DNA from: an uncultured Porphyromonas sp.
Lineage (GTDB): Bacteria > Bacteroidota > Bacteroidia > Bacteroidales > Porphyromonadaceae
Direction of reading: 5' to 3'
DNA: 33,082 nt
Assembly: GCA_900539765.1 (NCBI GenBank)
Contig: UQDF01000022.1
Location: 1-33,082, forward strand
Part shown: piece after piece, positions 25,058 through 33,082 of the stretch
Position numbering within the stretch: the first letter of the stretch is position 1
Layout of the letters: the number at the start of each line of letters is the position of its first letter
Position numbers and translations under genes: made by a program
The notes under the pieces: generated by a model
What the model saw: only the letters and a program-made list of their open reading frames with translations
What the model was told of the DNA's origin: nothing
Database searches by the model: none

Positions 25058-26344
25058 CTACTTGGACTTGCTGCTGTAGTAGTCGCGGGTGAGGCGCTTT
25101 GCCTCGGCGAGGTCGGCCTCTTCGTCACCCGTGATGCCGACGCTCTGGGGCGAGGGTATCTTGATTTCGGTGCCGAGGGGTATGTTGTCGGGGTCTTCGA
25201 TCTGCTCCTTATTAGCAAGGTAGATGTAGATCCAGTACTCACTACGACCTAGGTAGCGACGTGCATAGCGTGCTAGATAGTCGCCAGAGCCGAGTGTCAC
25301 GGTGGTGAGGATCTCTGGATGAGCGGTCGTGTCGGCAGGCATTACGATGCTGTCGCTGGGTGTGATGGAGTCTATCGTTGGAGCTACCTTAACGGGTGCC
25401 GTAGTTCTGGGAGGGAGCGTGGTGCGAGGCACTGCGTCTCTTGTCTGCCACAGACAAAGAACCACAGCAACAACGACCATCAGGAGAACAGCGCCTAGCG
25501 GGATGACGATCCAAAGCCACAGCTTGCGATTCGTTCGCTCTAAAGGGGTGGACTCGCTCTCTTGTGGCTCCTCTTTTTGATAAGGTGGCGGCGTGGCAAC
25601 GACGACTTCTGTCTCGTTGCTTTCGCTAGTTGGTATGGGGGGAGGTGGTGGCGTGGCGGGCATTTCGGCCTGGGGTTGAGGCGTCCAGGCGGGCGGAGTA
25701 CTTGCGGGTTGAGGTGCGACTATGCGCTCGGCGATACGGCTGGAGATGGTAGACGGGTAAGCCTTCTCTAGGCTCTCGACTGGGCGCTCCTCGACATCTG
25801 GCCAGTGGATGCCCTCCTTGAGGAGGGTAGGAGCAAACATCTCAAAGGGCTTGTTGACCTGCCGGAGCAATTCGTCAGAGGGGGTGAAGGCATAGCTGAT
25901 CCCTCTTTTATCTCCTTCACTTGCGATGGGCTGTGGAGCGAATGTGCCTAGGGGAGTCCACTCAAGGGTGTGACCTAGTCGCTCGTGCATCTCAAAGAGC
26001 TTCGTGACACTGCTGTAGAAGCTCTGAAGCGTCTGCGGTATCTGGGTCACCCCTTTTGCTAGAAGTTCGCCAATCTCCTCTGTAGAGAGCGGTTGCTCTT
26101 GGTTGGTGATGCGTGGCGTGACGCTCGGGGGCATCAAGTATCGCTCTCCACTAGGTAGTAAGGCGATGGTGGCACTGTGGCTCTCTGCGAACCATAGACC
26201 GACGCTGCGCATATAGCTGGTGCTCCCCTGAGTGAGTCGCCCGATGAGTAGCGAGGTGAGTTCGCTCCATAGTTGCTGGCAGGTGGTCCGTGCCAGCTGG
26301 CTCTGCTCGGCGACTTCGAGGAGCCATTGTTCGGTCGTAATCAT
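25058..26344 (-). CDS. HU-like domain protein with membrane helix and LysM domain
   Basis: A 428-aa protein. Residues 1-80 resemble an HU/IHF-type fold and about 85-175 a second HU-like unit ending in VNKPFEMF, as seen in Bacteroidetes HU-CCDC81-like proteins. A Pro-rich linker (about 211-265), one membrane helix (about 275-299), and a LysM-like domain (about 349-397, YLGRSEYWIYIYLANKEQI) follow. The expected topology is HU part in the cytoplasm and LysM in the periplasm on peptidoglycan. That would tie a DNA- or protein-binding domain to the wall; function is unproven. It overlaps rimO by 4 bp, so translation is coupled. Confidence 0.8.
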   Translation of the reverse strand: MITTEQWLLEVAEQSQLARTTCQQLWSELTSLLIGRLTQGSTSYMRSVGLWFAESHSATIALLPSGERYLMPPSVTPRITNQEQPLSTEEIGELLAKGVTQIPQTLQSFYSSVTKLFEMHERLGHTLEWTPLGTFAPQPIASEGDKRGISYAFTPSDELLRQVNKPFEMFAPTLLKEGIHWPDVEERPVESLEKAYPSTISSRIAERIVAPQPASTPPAWTPQPQAEMPATPPPPPIPTSESNETEVVVATPPPYQKEEPQESESTPLERTNRKLWLWIVIPLGAVLLMVVVAVVLCLWQTRDAVPRTTLPPRTTAPVKVAPTIDSITPSDSIVMPADTTAHPEILTTVTLGSGDYLARYARRYLGRSEYWIYIYLANKEQIEDPDNIPLGTEIKIPSPQSVGITGDEEADLAEAKRLTRDYYSSKSK

Positions 26345-27672
26345 AGGATGAGATGCTCTGGAGATGTAGTCGCAATGAGGTCGTACTCCTCTACGCCTGT
26401 GATCTCGGCTCGGTAGAAGGAGCCGACACGGAGCGGGCTGTCGCTGCTGAGGATCACTTCGCCATCCACTTCGGGAGAGTCGTACTGTGTGCGGCCGACG
26501 TAGTAGTCTTCCTCTTCACGGTCAACGACTACCTCCAGTGAGGTGCCAACCTTACGGCTATTAATGCTGGCAGAGATGGTCGCTTGGAGAGACATCAGAG
26601 CATCGTACCGCTCCTGCTTGACCTCTGGCGGGACATCGTCCTGATAATGCTTGTAGGCATAGGTTCCCTCCTCGTGTGAATATTGGAAAGCCCCAAGTCG
26701 CTCGAAGCGCATTTGGCTAACGAAGTCGAGGAGATCGGCAAAGTCTTCGTCCGTCTCCCCTGGATGCCCCACCATCATCGTGGTGCGCAGGGCGATGCCA
26801 GGCACTTGCTCGCGGATCCGCTCCAGCAGGGCGACAGTCTCCTCACGGCTGATCTGCCGACGCATCAGCTGAAGCATATGATTGCTGCTGTGCTGGAGTG
26901 CCAGGTCGAGGTACTTGCAGATGTTGTCATGCTTCACCATCACATCAAGTACTTCGAGGGGGAAGTGATTCGGATAGGCGTAGTGTAGTCTGAGCCAGTG
27001 AACGCCATTCACCTGAGCCAGGCGGTCGAGTAGGGTGGCAATGGCTTGCTTTTGGTAAAGGTCTACACCATAGTAAGTGCTATCCTGAGCAATGATCTGA
27101 AACTCTCGACAGCCTGTGAGAATGCGTTCCTCGACCTCCTGGACGATATCCTCCATAGGACGGGAGTGGTGACGGCCAGTGATGAGCGGGATGGCGCAGT
27201 AAGAGCAGGTGCGGTCGCACCCTTCGGAGATCTTGATATAGCTGTAGTGTCGTGGCGTGACGCTAGGCGGAGGTGTACGATAGGATAGTGGCGTGGCATC
27301 GTCTGCGCTGAGTGCGGGACCTAAGTCGGTGATGAGTTGCTTCCAGTCATACTTGCCATAGATCTTGTCCACTTCGGGAAGCTCGGCGGTTAGTTCCTCA
27401 CGAAAGCGCTCGCCAAGACAGCCCATCACATAGATGGCCCGAATGCGTCCCTCTTTCTTCGCTTCAATGAGAGAGAGGATCAGGTTTATCGACTCCTCTT
27501 GAGCAGCCTGTATGAAGCCGCAGGTGTTGACTACAGCTATCTCGCCAGTCAGCTCCTCGGGGTCGTGCCGTAGCGTGTAGCCGTACTGAGCGAGCCGATG
27601 CATAAGCGCATCGGAGTCGACGAGGTTCTTAGAGCACCCTAGACTGATGACATCGATTTGGTTGGCAATCAT
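26341..27672 (-). CDS. rimO: Ribosomal protein S12 methylthiotransferase
   Basis: Radical-SAM enzyme that adds a methylthio group to the conserved Asp of ribosomal protein S12. The 443-aa protein has the N-terminal MTTase domain with Cys13, Cys51 and Cys85 for one 4Fe-4S cluster, and the radical-SAM motif C152-x3-C156-x2-C159. A C-terminal TRAM domain follows. LGCSKNLVDSD near the start favours RimO over MiaB. It starts 18 bp after ftsY and overlaps the next gene by 4 bp. Confidence 0.96.
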   Translation of the reverse strand: MIANQIDVISLGCSKNLVDSDALMHRLAQYGYTLRHDPEELTGEIAVVNTCGFIQAAQEESINLILSLIEAKKEGRIRAIYVMGCLGERFREELTAELPEVDKIYGKYDWKQLITDLGPALSADDATPLSYRTPPPSVTPRHYSYIKISEGCDRTCSYCAIPLITGRHHSRPMEDIVQEVEERILTGCREFQIIAQDSTYYGVDLYQKQAIATLLDRLAQVNGVHWLRLHYAYPNHFPLEVLDVMVKHDNICKYLDLALQHSSNHMLQLMRRQISREETVALLERIREQVPGIALRTTMMVGHPGETDEDFADLLDFVSQMRFERLGAFQYSHEEGTYAYKHYQDDVPPEVKQERYDALMSLQATISASINSRKVGTSLEVVVDREEEDYYVGRTQYDSPEVDGEVILSSDSPLRVGSFYRAEITGVEEYDLIATTSPEHLIL

Positions 27673-27690
27673 CGCAGAGCTGCTACTAGA

Positions 27691-28650
27691 CTAAAGCTCA
27701 TCGCCAAAGATAGAGTCGACAAACTCGCGCTTGCGAAAGACCTGCAGATCCTCAATCTTCTCGCCTAGTCCGATATACTTGACAGGTACCTTAAACTGGT
27801 CGGAGATACCGATGACGACACCGCCCTTTGCCGTTCCATCGAGCTTTGTGATGGCGAGGGCAGAGACATCGGTGGCTGCGGTAAACTGCTTTGCCTGCTC
27901 GAAAGCGTTCTGACCCGTAGAGCCGTCAAGCACAAGGAGTACTTCGTGTGGAGCGTCGGGGACTACCTTTGTCATGACACGCTTGATTTTAGAGAGCTCA
28001 TTCATCAGGCTCACTTGGTTGTGTAGACGACCAGCCGTATCGATGATGACTACATCGGCTTCCTGAGCCACAGCCGACTGTAGCGTGTCGAAAGCTACCG
28101 AGGCGGGATCTGACCCCATCTTCTGCTTGATGACTGGTACACCGACCCGCTCTCCCCAGATCTCTAGCTGCTCGATAGCTGCAGCGCGGAAAGTATCTGC
28201 AGCGCCTAGTACGATGCGCTTGCCCTGCTGCTTGAACTGATAGGCGAGCTTGCCGATGGTGGTTGTCTTGCCTACACCATTGACCCCAACGACCATGATC
28301 ACATAAGGGTGCGCATCTGCAGGGAGTGTGAAGCTCTCCCCGTCGGTCGTACCATTTTCCGCAAGGAGAGCGGCCACTTCGTCACGCAGGATGCCTTTGA
28401 GTTCGCTCGTGTTGACATACTTGTCCCGAGCCACACGCTCCTCGATACGCTTGATGATCTTGAGCGTCGTGTCCACGCCCACATCACTCGTCACGAGTAT
28501 ATCCTCTAGGTCGTCGAGGATCTCATCATCGACCTTGCTCTTGCCAGCTACGGCACGAGTCAGCTTGTCTACCATCGAGGTCTTGCTCTTTTCTAGACTG
28601 GTGTCGAGTGTCTCTTTCTTCTTTTTTGAGAATAGTCCGAATAGTCCCAT
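27691..28650 (-). CDS. ftsY: Signal recognition particle receptor FtsY
   Basis: SRP receptor GTPase that brings ribosome-nascent chain complexes to the Sec translocon. At 319 aa it is a short form lacking the long acidic A domain of E. coli FtsY; a Lys-rich N-terminus (MGLFGLFSKKKKE) probably serves for membrane contact. The N domain spans about 25-100. GTPase motifs: GVNGVGKTT (122-130), DTFRAA (151-156), DTAGR (203-207), TKLDG (267-271). It lies 29 bp after nspC. Confidence 0.96.
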   Translation of the reverse strand: MGLFGLFSKKKKETLDTSLEKSKTSMVDKLTRAVAGKSKVDDEILDDLEDILVTSDVGVDTTLKIIKRIEERVARDKYVNTSELKGILRDEVAALLAENGTTDGESFTLPADAHPYVIMVVGVNGVGKTTTIGKLAYQFKQQGKRIVLGAADTFRAAAIEQLEIWGERVGVPVIKQKMGSDPASVAFDTLQSAVAQEADVVIIDTAGRLHNQVSLMNELSKIKRVMTKVVPDAPHEVLLVLDGSTGQNAFEQAKQFTAATDVSALAITKLDGTAKGGVVIGISDQFKVPVKYIGLGEKIEDLQVFRKREFVDSIFGDEL

Positions 28651-28679
28651 AGTTGGTCTCTTTCTTCTAAGTTAAATGA

Positions 28680-29822
28680 TTAGTCCATGCGAGACTTGTA
28701 GTCCGAATAGTCAAAGCTACGGAGCGTCTCCACCGAACCGTCAAGATGACGAAGTGTGATGGCGGGATGCTGTAGGCCGTTGAACATGTTGGTCTTGACC
28801 GTCGTGTAGTGTAGCATATCCTTGAGGACGAGCGTCTCACCGATCTCCAGCGGATGGTCAAAGGTCCAATAGCCCATATAGTCGCCACTCAGACAGCTGT
28901 TGCCTCCTAGGCGGTAGCTGTGCGTGCCTGGCTCTAGCGTGTCGCATTGTGTCGCTCCCTCCACGACTGGGTGGTAGGGCATCTCGAGACAATCTGGCAT
29001 ATGACAGGCGAAGGAGACGTTCATAATCGCCGTCTTGATGCCATCGTTGGTCACAATGTCCACCACCTGAGCGTAGAGGTCGCCCGTCTGCCAAGCGAAA
29101 GCACTGCCTGGCTCCATAATAATTCGCAGGTTCGGGTGGCGCTCACGGAAAGCTCGTAGCAGCGCCACCAGATGCTCCGTATCGTACTCCCGATGCGTCA
29201 TCAAGTGTCCGCCACCTAGGTTGAGCCACTGCACCTTATCTAAGATAAAGCCAAAGCGCTTCTCGAGACGCTCTAGTACTAGCTCCAGCTGCTCATCATC
29301 ACCCTCGCAAAGAACGTGCAAATGCACACCTTCCAGTCCTGTCAAAGCACCATCTTGCTCCATTTGTCGCAATGTCTCGGCACTCACGCCGAAGCGTGTC
29401 CCTGGCATAGCGGGGTTGTAGATCTCCGTTTTGACAGGCGAATAGGCTAAGTTTAGTCGTAGACCGTAAGAGATGTGCTCGGCGGCGTAAGGCGAGGCAG
29501 GCCCGAAGCGCTGCCACTGGGTGGGCGAATTGAGCGTGATGTGACTGCTGTAGCGTACGAAGTCTACTATATTATCCTCGCTGTAAGCTGGCGAGTAGGC
29601 GTGTACTGGTGCTCCCATCTCTTCGTAGCCTAGGCGTGCTTCCCACGGCGAACTAGCCGTACTGGCGTGGATGTACTCCTTAAATATGGGGAATGTGCGC
29701 CACAGGGCGTACGCCTTGAAGGCTAAGATAATCTCCACGCCCGCCCGCTCTGCTACGGACTGTATCAGCGCGAGGTTACGCCTCAGGAGAGACTCCTCTA
29801 GAAGGTAGTAGGGTGTGGTCAT
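28680..29822 (-). CDS. nspC: Carboxynorspermidine/carboxyspermidine decarboxylase
   Basis: PLP-dependent decarboxylase of the alanine-racemase fold that makes spermidine (or norspermidine) from its carboxylated precursor. The 380-aa protein has the PLP lysine in FKAYALW (K36), a glycine loop NLGGGH, EPGSAF, and CLSGDYMGY near the C-terminus. In-frame ATGs also lie at 29837 and 29846; 29822 is chosen because the TACCTTTG motif at 29863-29870 predicts transcription starting near 29856, leaving a normal leader. The dehydrogenase partner is not in the window. It is followed 29 bp later by ftsY. Confidence 0.92.
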   Translation of the reverse strand: MTTPYYLLEESLLRRNLALIQSVAERAGVEIILAFKAYALWRTFPIFKEYIHASTASSPWEARLGYEEMGAPVHAYSPAYSEDNIVDFVRYSSHITLNSPTQWQRFGPASPYAAEHISYGLRLNLAYSPVKTEIYNPAMPGTRFGVSAETLRQMEQDGALTGLEGVHLHVLCEGDDEQLELVLERLEKRFGFILDKVQWLNLGGGHLMTHREYDTEHLVALLRAFRERHPNLRIIMEPGSAFAWQTGDLYAQVVDIVTNDGIKTAIMNVSFACHMPDCLEMPYHPVVEGATQCDTLEPGTHSYRLGGNSCLSGDYMGYWTFDHPLEIGETLVLKDMLHYTTVKTNMFNGLQHPAITLRHLDGSVETLRSFDYSDYKSRMD

Positions 29823-29862
29823 CTTGTGGGGTTGCATACGGAGCATTATACTTAATCTCCTG

Positions 29863-29870
29863 CAAAGGTA
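29863..29870 (-). promoter_or_regulatory. -7 promoter motif for nspC
   Basis: TACCTTTG followed by CA matches TAnnTTTG. It indicates that nspC-ftsY-rimO has its own promoter and need not depend on the rel/spoT transcript. Confidence 0.62.
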
Positions 29871-29949
29871 CTAAATAGCAAGAGTAGCACCAAAAAGCGT
29901 ATACCCCGCCGCAGGCTCTACTTAGTCTCGGTGGTACTCTCGCTCCGTA

Positions 29950-32208
29950 TCAGTAGATGCGGTAGGCATTGCTAATGCCAGGAGCTTGCTTGAGCGCTGC
30001 GCAGAGCTGCTCCACCTGCTCAGCTGAGTGTACCTCTAGTCCCACCTTTCCTCCGAAGATGCCGTCTTGTGTCTGAAGCTGTACGGAGGCGATGTTGATT
30101 AGAAAGTCTTCCGTGATCACCTGCACGATCCCATTGAGGATGCCCTTAGAGTCTATACCCTCGATCATAATCGATCCCGTGAAGAGGGTATCCCCCTGAT
30201 CGCCCCAGATCGTCGAGAGGAGCTTATTGCCAGTGCTACTCTTCAGGCGCATAGCCTCGGTGCAGGTGCGTCGGTGTACCACTACTTGGTTGTCTATGAC
30301 GAAAGCGACTACCTCATCCCCTGGTAGAGGATTGCAGTCGTCGGCCATGACGTAGTTGCTCTTGATAGCATCGCTCTGGAGTAGGTAAGGCTTCTTATAG
30401 TCTATCTCACTGATCTGAGAGATAGATTCTGTAGGCTTAGGCGTAGAGTCTTGCTTGCCGATGAGTGCCTCCTTGACCGACTTGAAGAAGCGATTGCTCT
30501 TGCTCGACTTGATACGCTTGTAGAGCGAGTCCACAAGATTGACCGTTCCAGAGCCGACAGCGTAGAAAAGATCCTCACGCTTATGAAAGCCAAAGAGAGA
30601 TGCCACGAGATCCATATGTCCTGCATCGACAGAGAGATCGTGCTGCTCGAAGTAGTTAATCACACTCTCCTCTCCTTGGCTGATTAGCTTGCGACGCTCT
30701 ATACGTAGGTACTCATTGATCTTGCTCTTAGCCTTAGCCGTCTTGACATACTTGAGCCATAGTGCTGAGGGCTTTTGGTTGTTACTAGAGATGATCTCCA
30801 CCTGATCACCACTCTGTAGCGTGTGGCTGAGAGGTACCAGCTTATGATTGACCTTAGCTCCGATACAGGTCTGACCGAGTGTCGAGTGGAGTGCATAGGC
30901 AAAGTCTAGCGGCGTACTCTCGTGAGGAAGGGTGATCGGGTCTCCCTTGGGGGTAAAGACCATGATGTCGTCTCCGTAGAGGTTGAGCTTGATCGTATCG
31001 AGGAAGTCCATAGCACTCGAGTCTGGATTCTCCAGTAGTTCGCTGATCTGATCGAGGAACTTGGTGATCTCCTGATCCTCCTCCACACCGTCAGACTTAT
31101 ACTTCCAGTGAGCTGCTAGTCCACGCTCGTCTATCTCGTCCATCCTGCGACTGCGTACCTGCACCTCGATCCACTTGCCCGTAGGTCCCATGACTGTAAA
31201 GTGTAGTGCTCTGTAGCCATTGCTCTTAGGCTGAGCGACCCAGTCTCGAGTACGCTCATTATTGACACGATAGAGGCTCGTGATGTCGGTATAGATGCCC
31301 CAGCAAGTCTCCTTGACATTGAGCCCAGGTGTCTCCTCAAAGATGATACGTACCGCATAGAGGTCATATATCTCTTGAAAGGGGATCTGCTTCTTCTGCA
31401 TCTTCTTCCAGATCGAATAGCAGGACTTGACCCGTGTCTTCATCTCATAGTCTAGTCCACGAGCTTTGAGAAAGGGATGGATAGGGGCGCTAAACTGCTC
31501 GAATAGCTCAGCACGCGACTGCTCCGTATCGATGATCTGGTTACAGATATCCTCGTAAGCCTTCGGGTGCTCATGCTTGAAGACCAGCTCTTCTAACTCC
31601 GTTTTAATAGCAAAAAGCCCTAGACGGTGAGCTAGCGGAGCATAGATGTAGAGGGTCTCGCCAGTTATCTTGAGCTTCTTATGCTCAGGCATCGAGCTTA
31701 GTGTACGCATATTGTGCAGACGATCGGCAATCTTAATAAGGATCACGCGAATGTCCGCATTCATCGTTAGGATCAGCTTGCGAAAGTTCTCAGCCTGGAG
31801 GCTCTCTATGTTTCGCTCAGCCAGTATTTCGCTACTTATCTTGGTCAGACCGACTACGATCTGTGCCACCTTGGGCCCGAAGAGCTGCTCTATATCCTCC
31901 TCCGTGTACTCCGTGTCCTCAATCACATCGTGGAGTAGGGTAGATACGATCGAGGTAGAGCCTAGTCCTATCTCACGACACACGATACGAGCTACTGCGA
32001 GCGGGTGCATAATGTAAGGCTCTCCGCTCTTGCGCCTAACTCCTTCGTGAGCCATCCGAGCAAAGGTAAAGGCACGCTGTATTACCTCCACCTTCTTGCG
32101 GTGATTTGAGTGCTCATAGTCATAGATCAGCGCATTGTACTCACGCTGTATCATCTCCTCGTCAGAGAGTGTCGAGTTACTATAATCTACAGGGTAAATG
32201 TCTTCCAT
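29950..32208 (-). CDS. rel: Bifunctional (p)ppGpp synthetase/hydrolase, Rel/SpoT family
   Basis: Makes and degrades the stringent-response alarmone (p)ppGpp. The 752-aa protein has the full long-RSH layout: HD hydrolase domain (about 45-200) with His53, His68 and the HDVIEDT motif (93-99), a synthetase domain (about 235-360, with KSNGYRALH), TGS (about 395-455), a helical region, and a C-terminal ACT domain (about 670-752). Intact HD residues argue for hydrolase activity. The start at 32208 (MEDIYPVDYSN) is preferred; the frame is open to 32256, but the extra 16 residues look like non-coding leader. It follows bioD by 65 bp. Confidence 0.95.
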   Translation of the reverse strand: MEDIYPVDYSNSTLSDEEMIQREYNALIYDYEHSNHRKKVEVIQRAFTFARMAHEGVRRKSGEPYIMHPLAVARIVCREIGLGSTSIVSTLLHDVIEDTEYTEEDIEQLFGPKVAQIVVGLTKISSEILAERNIESLQAENFRKLILTMNADIRVILIKIADRLHNMRTLSSMPEHKKLKITGETLYIYAPLAHRLGLFAIKTELEELVFKHEHPKAYEDICNQIIDTEQSRAELFEQFSAPIHPFLKARGLDYEMKTRVKSCYSIWKKMQKKQIPFQEIYDLYAVRIIFEETPGLNVKETCWGIYTDITSLYRVNNERTRDWVAQPKSNGYRALHFTVMGPTGKWIEVQVRSRRMDEIDERGLAAHWKYKSDGVEEDQEITKFLDQISELLENPDSSAMDFLDTIKLNLYGDDIMVFTPKGDPITLPHESTPLDFAYALHSTLGQTCIGAKVNHKLVPLSHTLQSGDQVEIISSNNQKPSALWLKYVKTAKAKSKINEYLRIERRKLISQGEESVINYFEQHDLSVDAGHMDLVASLFGFHKREDLFYAVGSGTVNLVDSLYKRIKSSKSNRFFKSVKEALIGKQDSTPKPTESISQISEIDYKKPYLLQSDAIKSNYVMADDCNPLPGDEVVAFVIDNQVVVHRRTCTEAMRLKSSTGNKLLSTIWGDQGDTLFTGSIMIEGIDSKGILNGIVQVITEDFLINIASVQLQTQDGIFGGKVGLEVHSAEQVEQLCAALKQAPGISNAYRIY

Positions 32209-32273
32209 AGTAAGGGGAACAAAAAAGTTAGACAGTAGCTCTATACATCTAGCCAACTAGATATACCTCGTAC

Positions 32274-32951
32274 CTAGTCAACTATAGGCATCTTTATAAA
32301 GAGACAAGAGGGCAGATGCTCCTCGAGCCATCCTTGGAGATAGGTTATGGTCTCATGCTCTATAGTTGCGTCCTGCTCGGGGTACACATTATATATAAGG
32401 TACGGCACCTCAATGCCCCGGTGCATACAAGCATCGATACTGAGCAGTGTGTGGTTGATGCTACCCAGCTTGCCGTTGGTGACGAGAGCTACCTGTGGAT
32501 CCTCCTGCTGAGCTATGTAGTCTATTGTGAGGAGGTGCTCGGTAAGCGGTACCATCAGTCCTCCCGCACACTCTACGAGTAGTGGCTTAGCACCTAGCTC
32601 TTGCAGATGGCGGGTAGCCTCGTTGAGTCTCTCGGCATCTATCTCTCCGCCATCCATACGTGCTGCAAGGTGTGGCGAGCAGGGGTAGCTGTAGAGGTAG
32701 GGACAAGTGAGCCCCTGGAGATCCCACTCCGAGAGAGGCTCTCCGAGTAGACGACGATGCGTCTCTATATCTTCACTTATCTCGAGACATCCCGTCTGCA
32801 CCAGCTTCATCGAGGTGCAAGCTGTATAACCAGCCTCTCGGAGCCTGCGTATGAGGAAGGCTGTGCCATAGGTCTTCCCTATGTCGGTGTCGATACCACA
32901 TACGTAGAGCCGATCAGGCGGGGATAGTAATTGTCGTGTGTTACTCTTCAT
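32274..32951 (-). CDS. bioD: Dethiobiotin synthetase
   Basis: ATP-dependent ligase that closes the ureido ring of dethiobiotin in biotin synthesis. The 225-aa protein has the P-loop TDIGKT (residues 22-27) preceded by CGID, a conserved MKLVQTG (usual form KPVQTG), and VECAGGLMVPL (usual form VEGAGG), so two family positions are unusual but compatible with function. An upstream ATG at 32990 is unlikely because the -7 motif at 32994-33001 would put transcription start at or after it. No other bio gene is in the window. Confidence 0.9.
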   Translation of the reverse strand: MKSNTRQLLSPPDRLYVCGIDTDIGKTYGTAFLIRRLREAGYTACTSMKLVQTGCLEISEDIETHRRLLGEPLSEWDLQGLTCPYLYSYPCSPHLAARMDGGEIDAERLNEATRHLQELGAKPLLVECAGGLMVPLTEHLLTIDYIAQQEDPQVALVTNGKLGSINHTLLSIDACMHRGIEVPYLIYNVYPEQDATIEHETITYLQGWLEEHLPSCLFIKMPIVD

Positions 32952-32993
32952 AGCATTATCTACTAAGTGGAGGAGGGCAATCTTCTCCATCTA

Positions 32994-33001
32994 CAAAGGT
33001 A
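32994..33001 (-). promoter_or_regulatory. -7 promoter motif for bioD
   Basis: TACCTTTG on the - strand matches TAnnTTTG. It lies between the terminal repeat and bioD and fixes the likely start at 32951. Confidence 0.6.
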
Positions 33002-33029
33002 CAGAATAGATGTCAATCAGCGAATACAC

Positions 33030-33082
33030 CGTAGATTCAACTATCAAATGCAACTGAATTGGTTTCGTCGAGCTTTTGATAA
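33030..33082 (-). repeat. Right copy of the 53-bp terminal inverted repeat
   Basis: Exact reverse complement of 3-55. Identity ends at 33029/33030. It runs to the last base of the window, so the true repeat may be longer. Confidence 0.9.

Noticed and set aside
1..33082. Window as a single 33-kb transposable element bounded by inverted repeats
   Set aside because: No transposase, integrase or conjugation gene; the contents are core chromosomal genes.

Overview
The window is a 33 kb stretch of a Bacteroidales chromosome, most likely a Porphyromonas of the P. asaccharolytica/uenonis type. This rests on three things: type IX secretion (T9SS) C-terminal sorting domains on large secreted proteins, Bacteroidetes -7 promoter motifs (TAnnTTTG) in front of several genes, and close resemblance of the housekeeping proteins to Porphyromonas families. 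The species is an inference. No tRNA, rRNA, CRISPR array, prophage or transposase gene was seen.

Layout. Positions 143-1926 (+ strand) carry phosphatidylethanolamine synthesis genes (psd, pssA) and a small DUF4834-like membrane protein. All later genes are on the - strand. A hairpin-rich repeat island (1928-2230) separates the two convergent blocks. Reading the - strand from right to left: bioD, a bifunctional rel/spoT gene, nspC, ftsY, rimO and an HU-domain/LysM membrane protein form a compact cluster (25058-32951). Next come a large secreted leucine-rich-repeat (LRR) protein (21994-24990), then lrgA-lrgB and a PepK-like secreted serine endopeptidase (17632-21606). Then follow sppA-lpxK-thiL (13468-17473), a second secreted LRR protein (10627-13188), and mscS-pheT-yebC-lepA-dnaB (2221-10083).

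Function. Most genes are core: membrane lipid and lipid A synthesis, translation, replication, the stringent response, and vitamin and polyamine synthesis. The accessory part is three T9SS cargo proteins. The two LRR proteins share an unusual 'DWGDG' module placed before LRR blocks, and each gene is followed by a long non-coding gap.

The most unusual signal is in those two gaps (10355-10528 and 21766-21925). Each holds eight CG-centred boxes, mostly CACGTGG or variants, spaced 20-23 bp with AT-rich spacers of about 15 bp. The two arrays share sequence blocks but lie in opposite orientations, so they are copies of one dispersed element. Both contain a hairpin followed by the same T-rich tract; at 21891-21930 this is a textbook terminator for the upstream LRR gene. 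Beside the second array is a 9-bp-period CTAG minisatellite and a 14-bp tandem repeat next to the lrgA promoter.

The two ends of the window are a perfect 53-bp inverted repeat, which suggests the sequence was bounded by copies of a dispersed repeat. This may simply reflect contig assembly.
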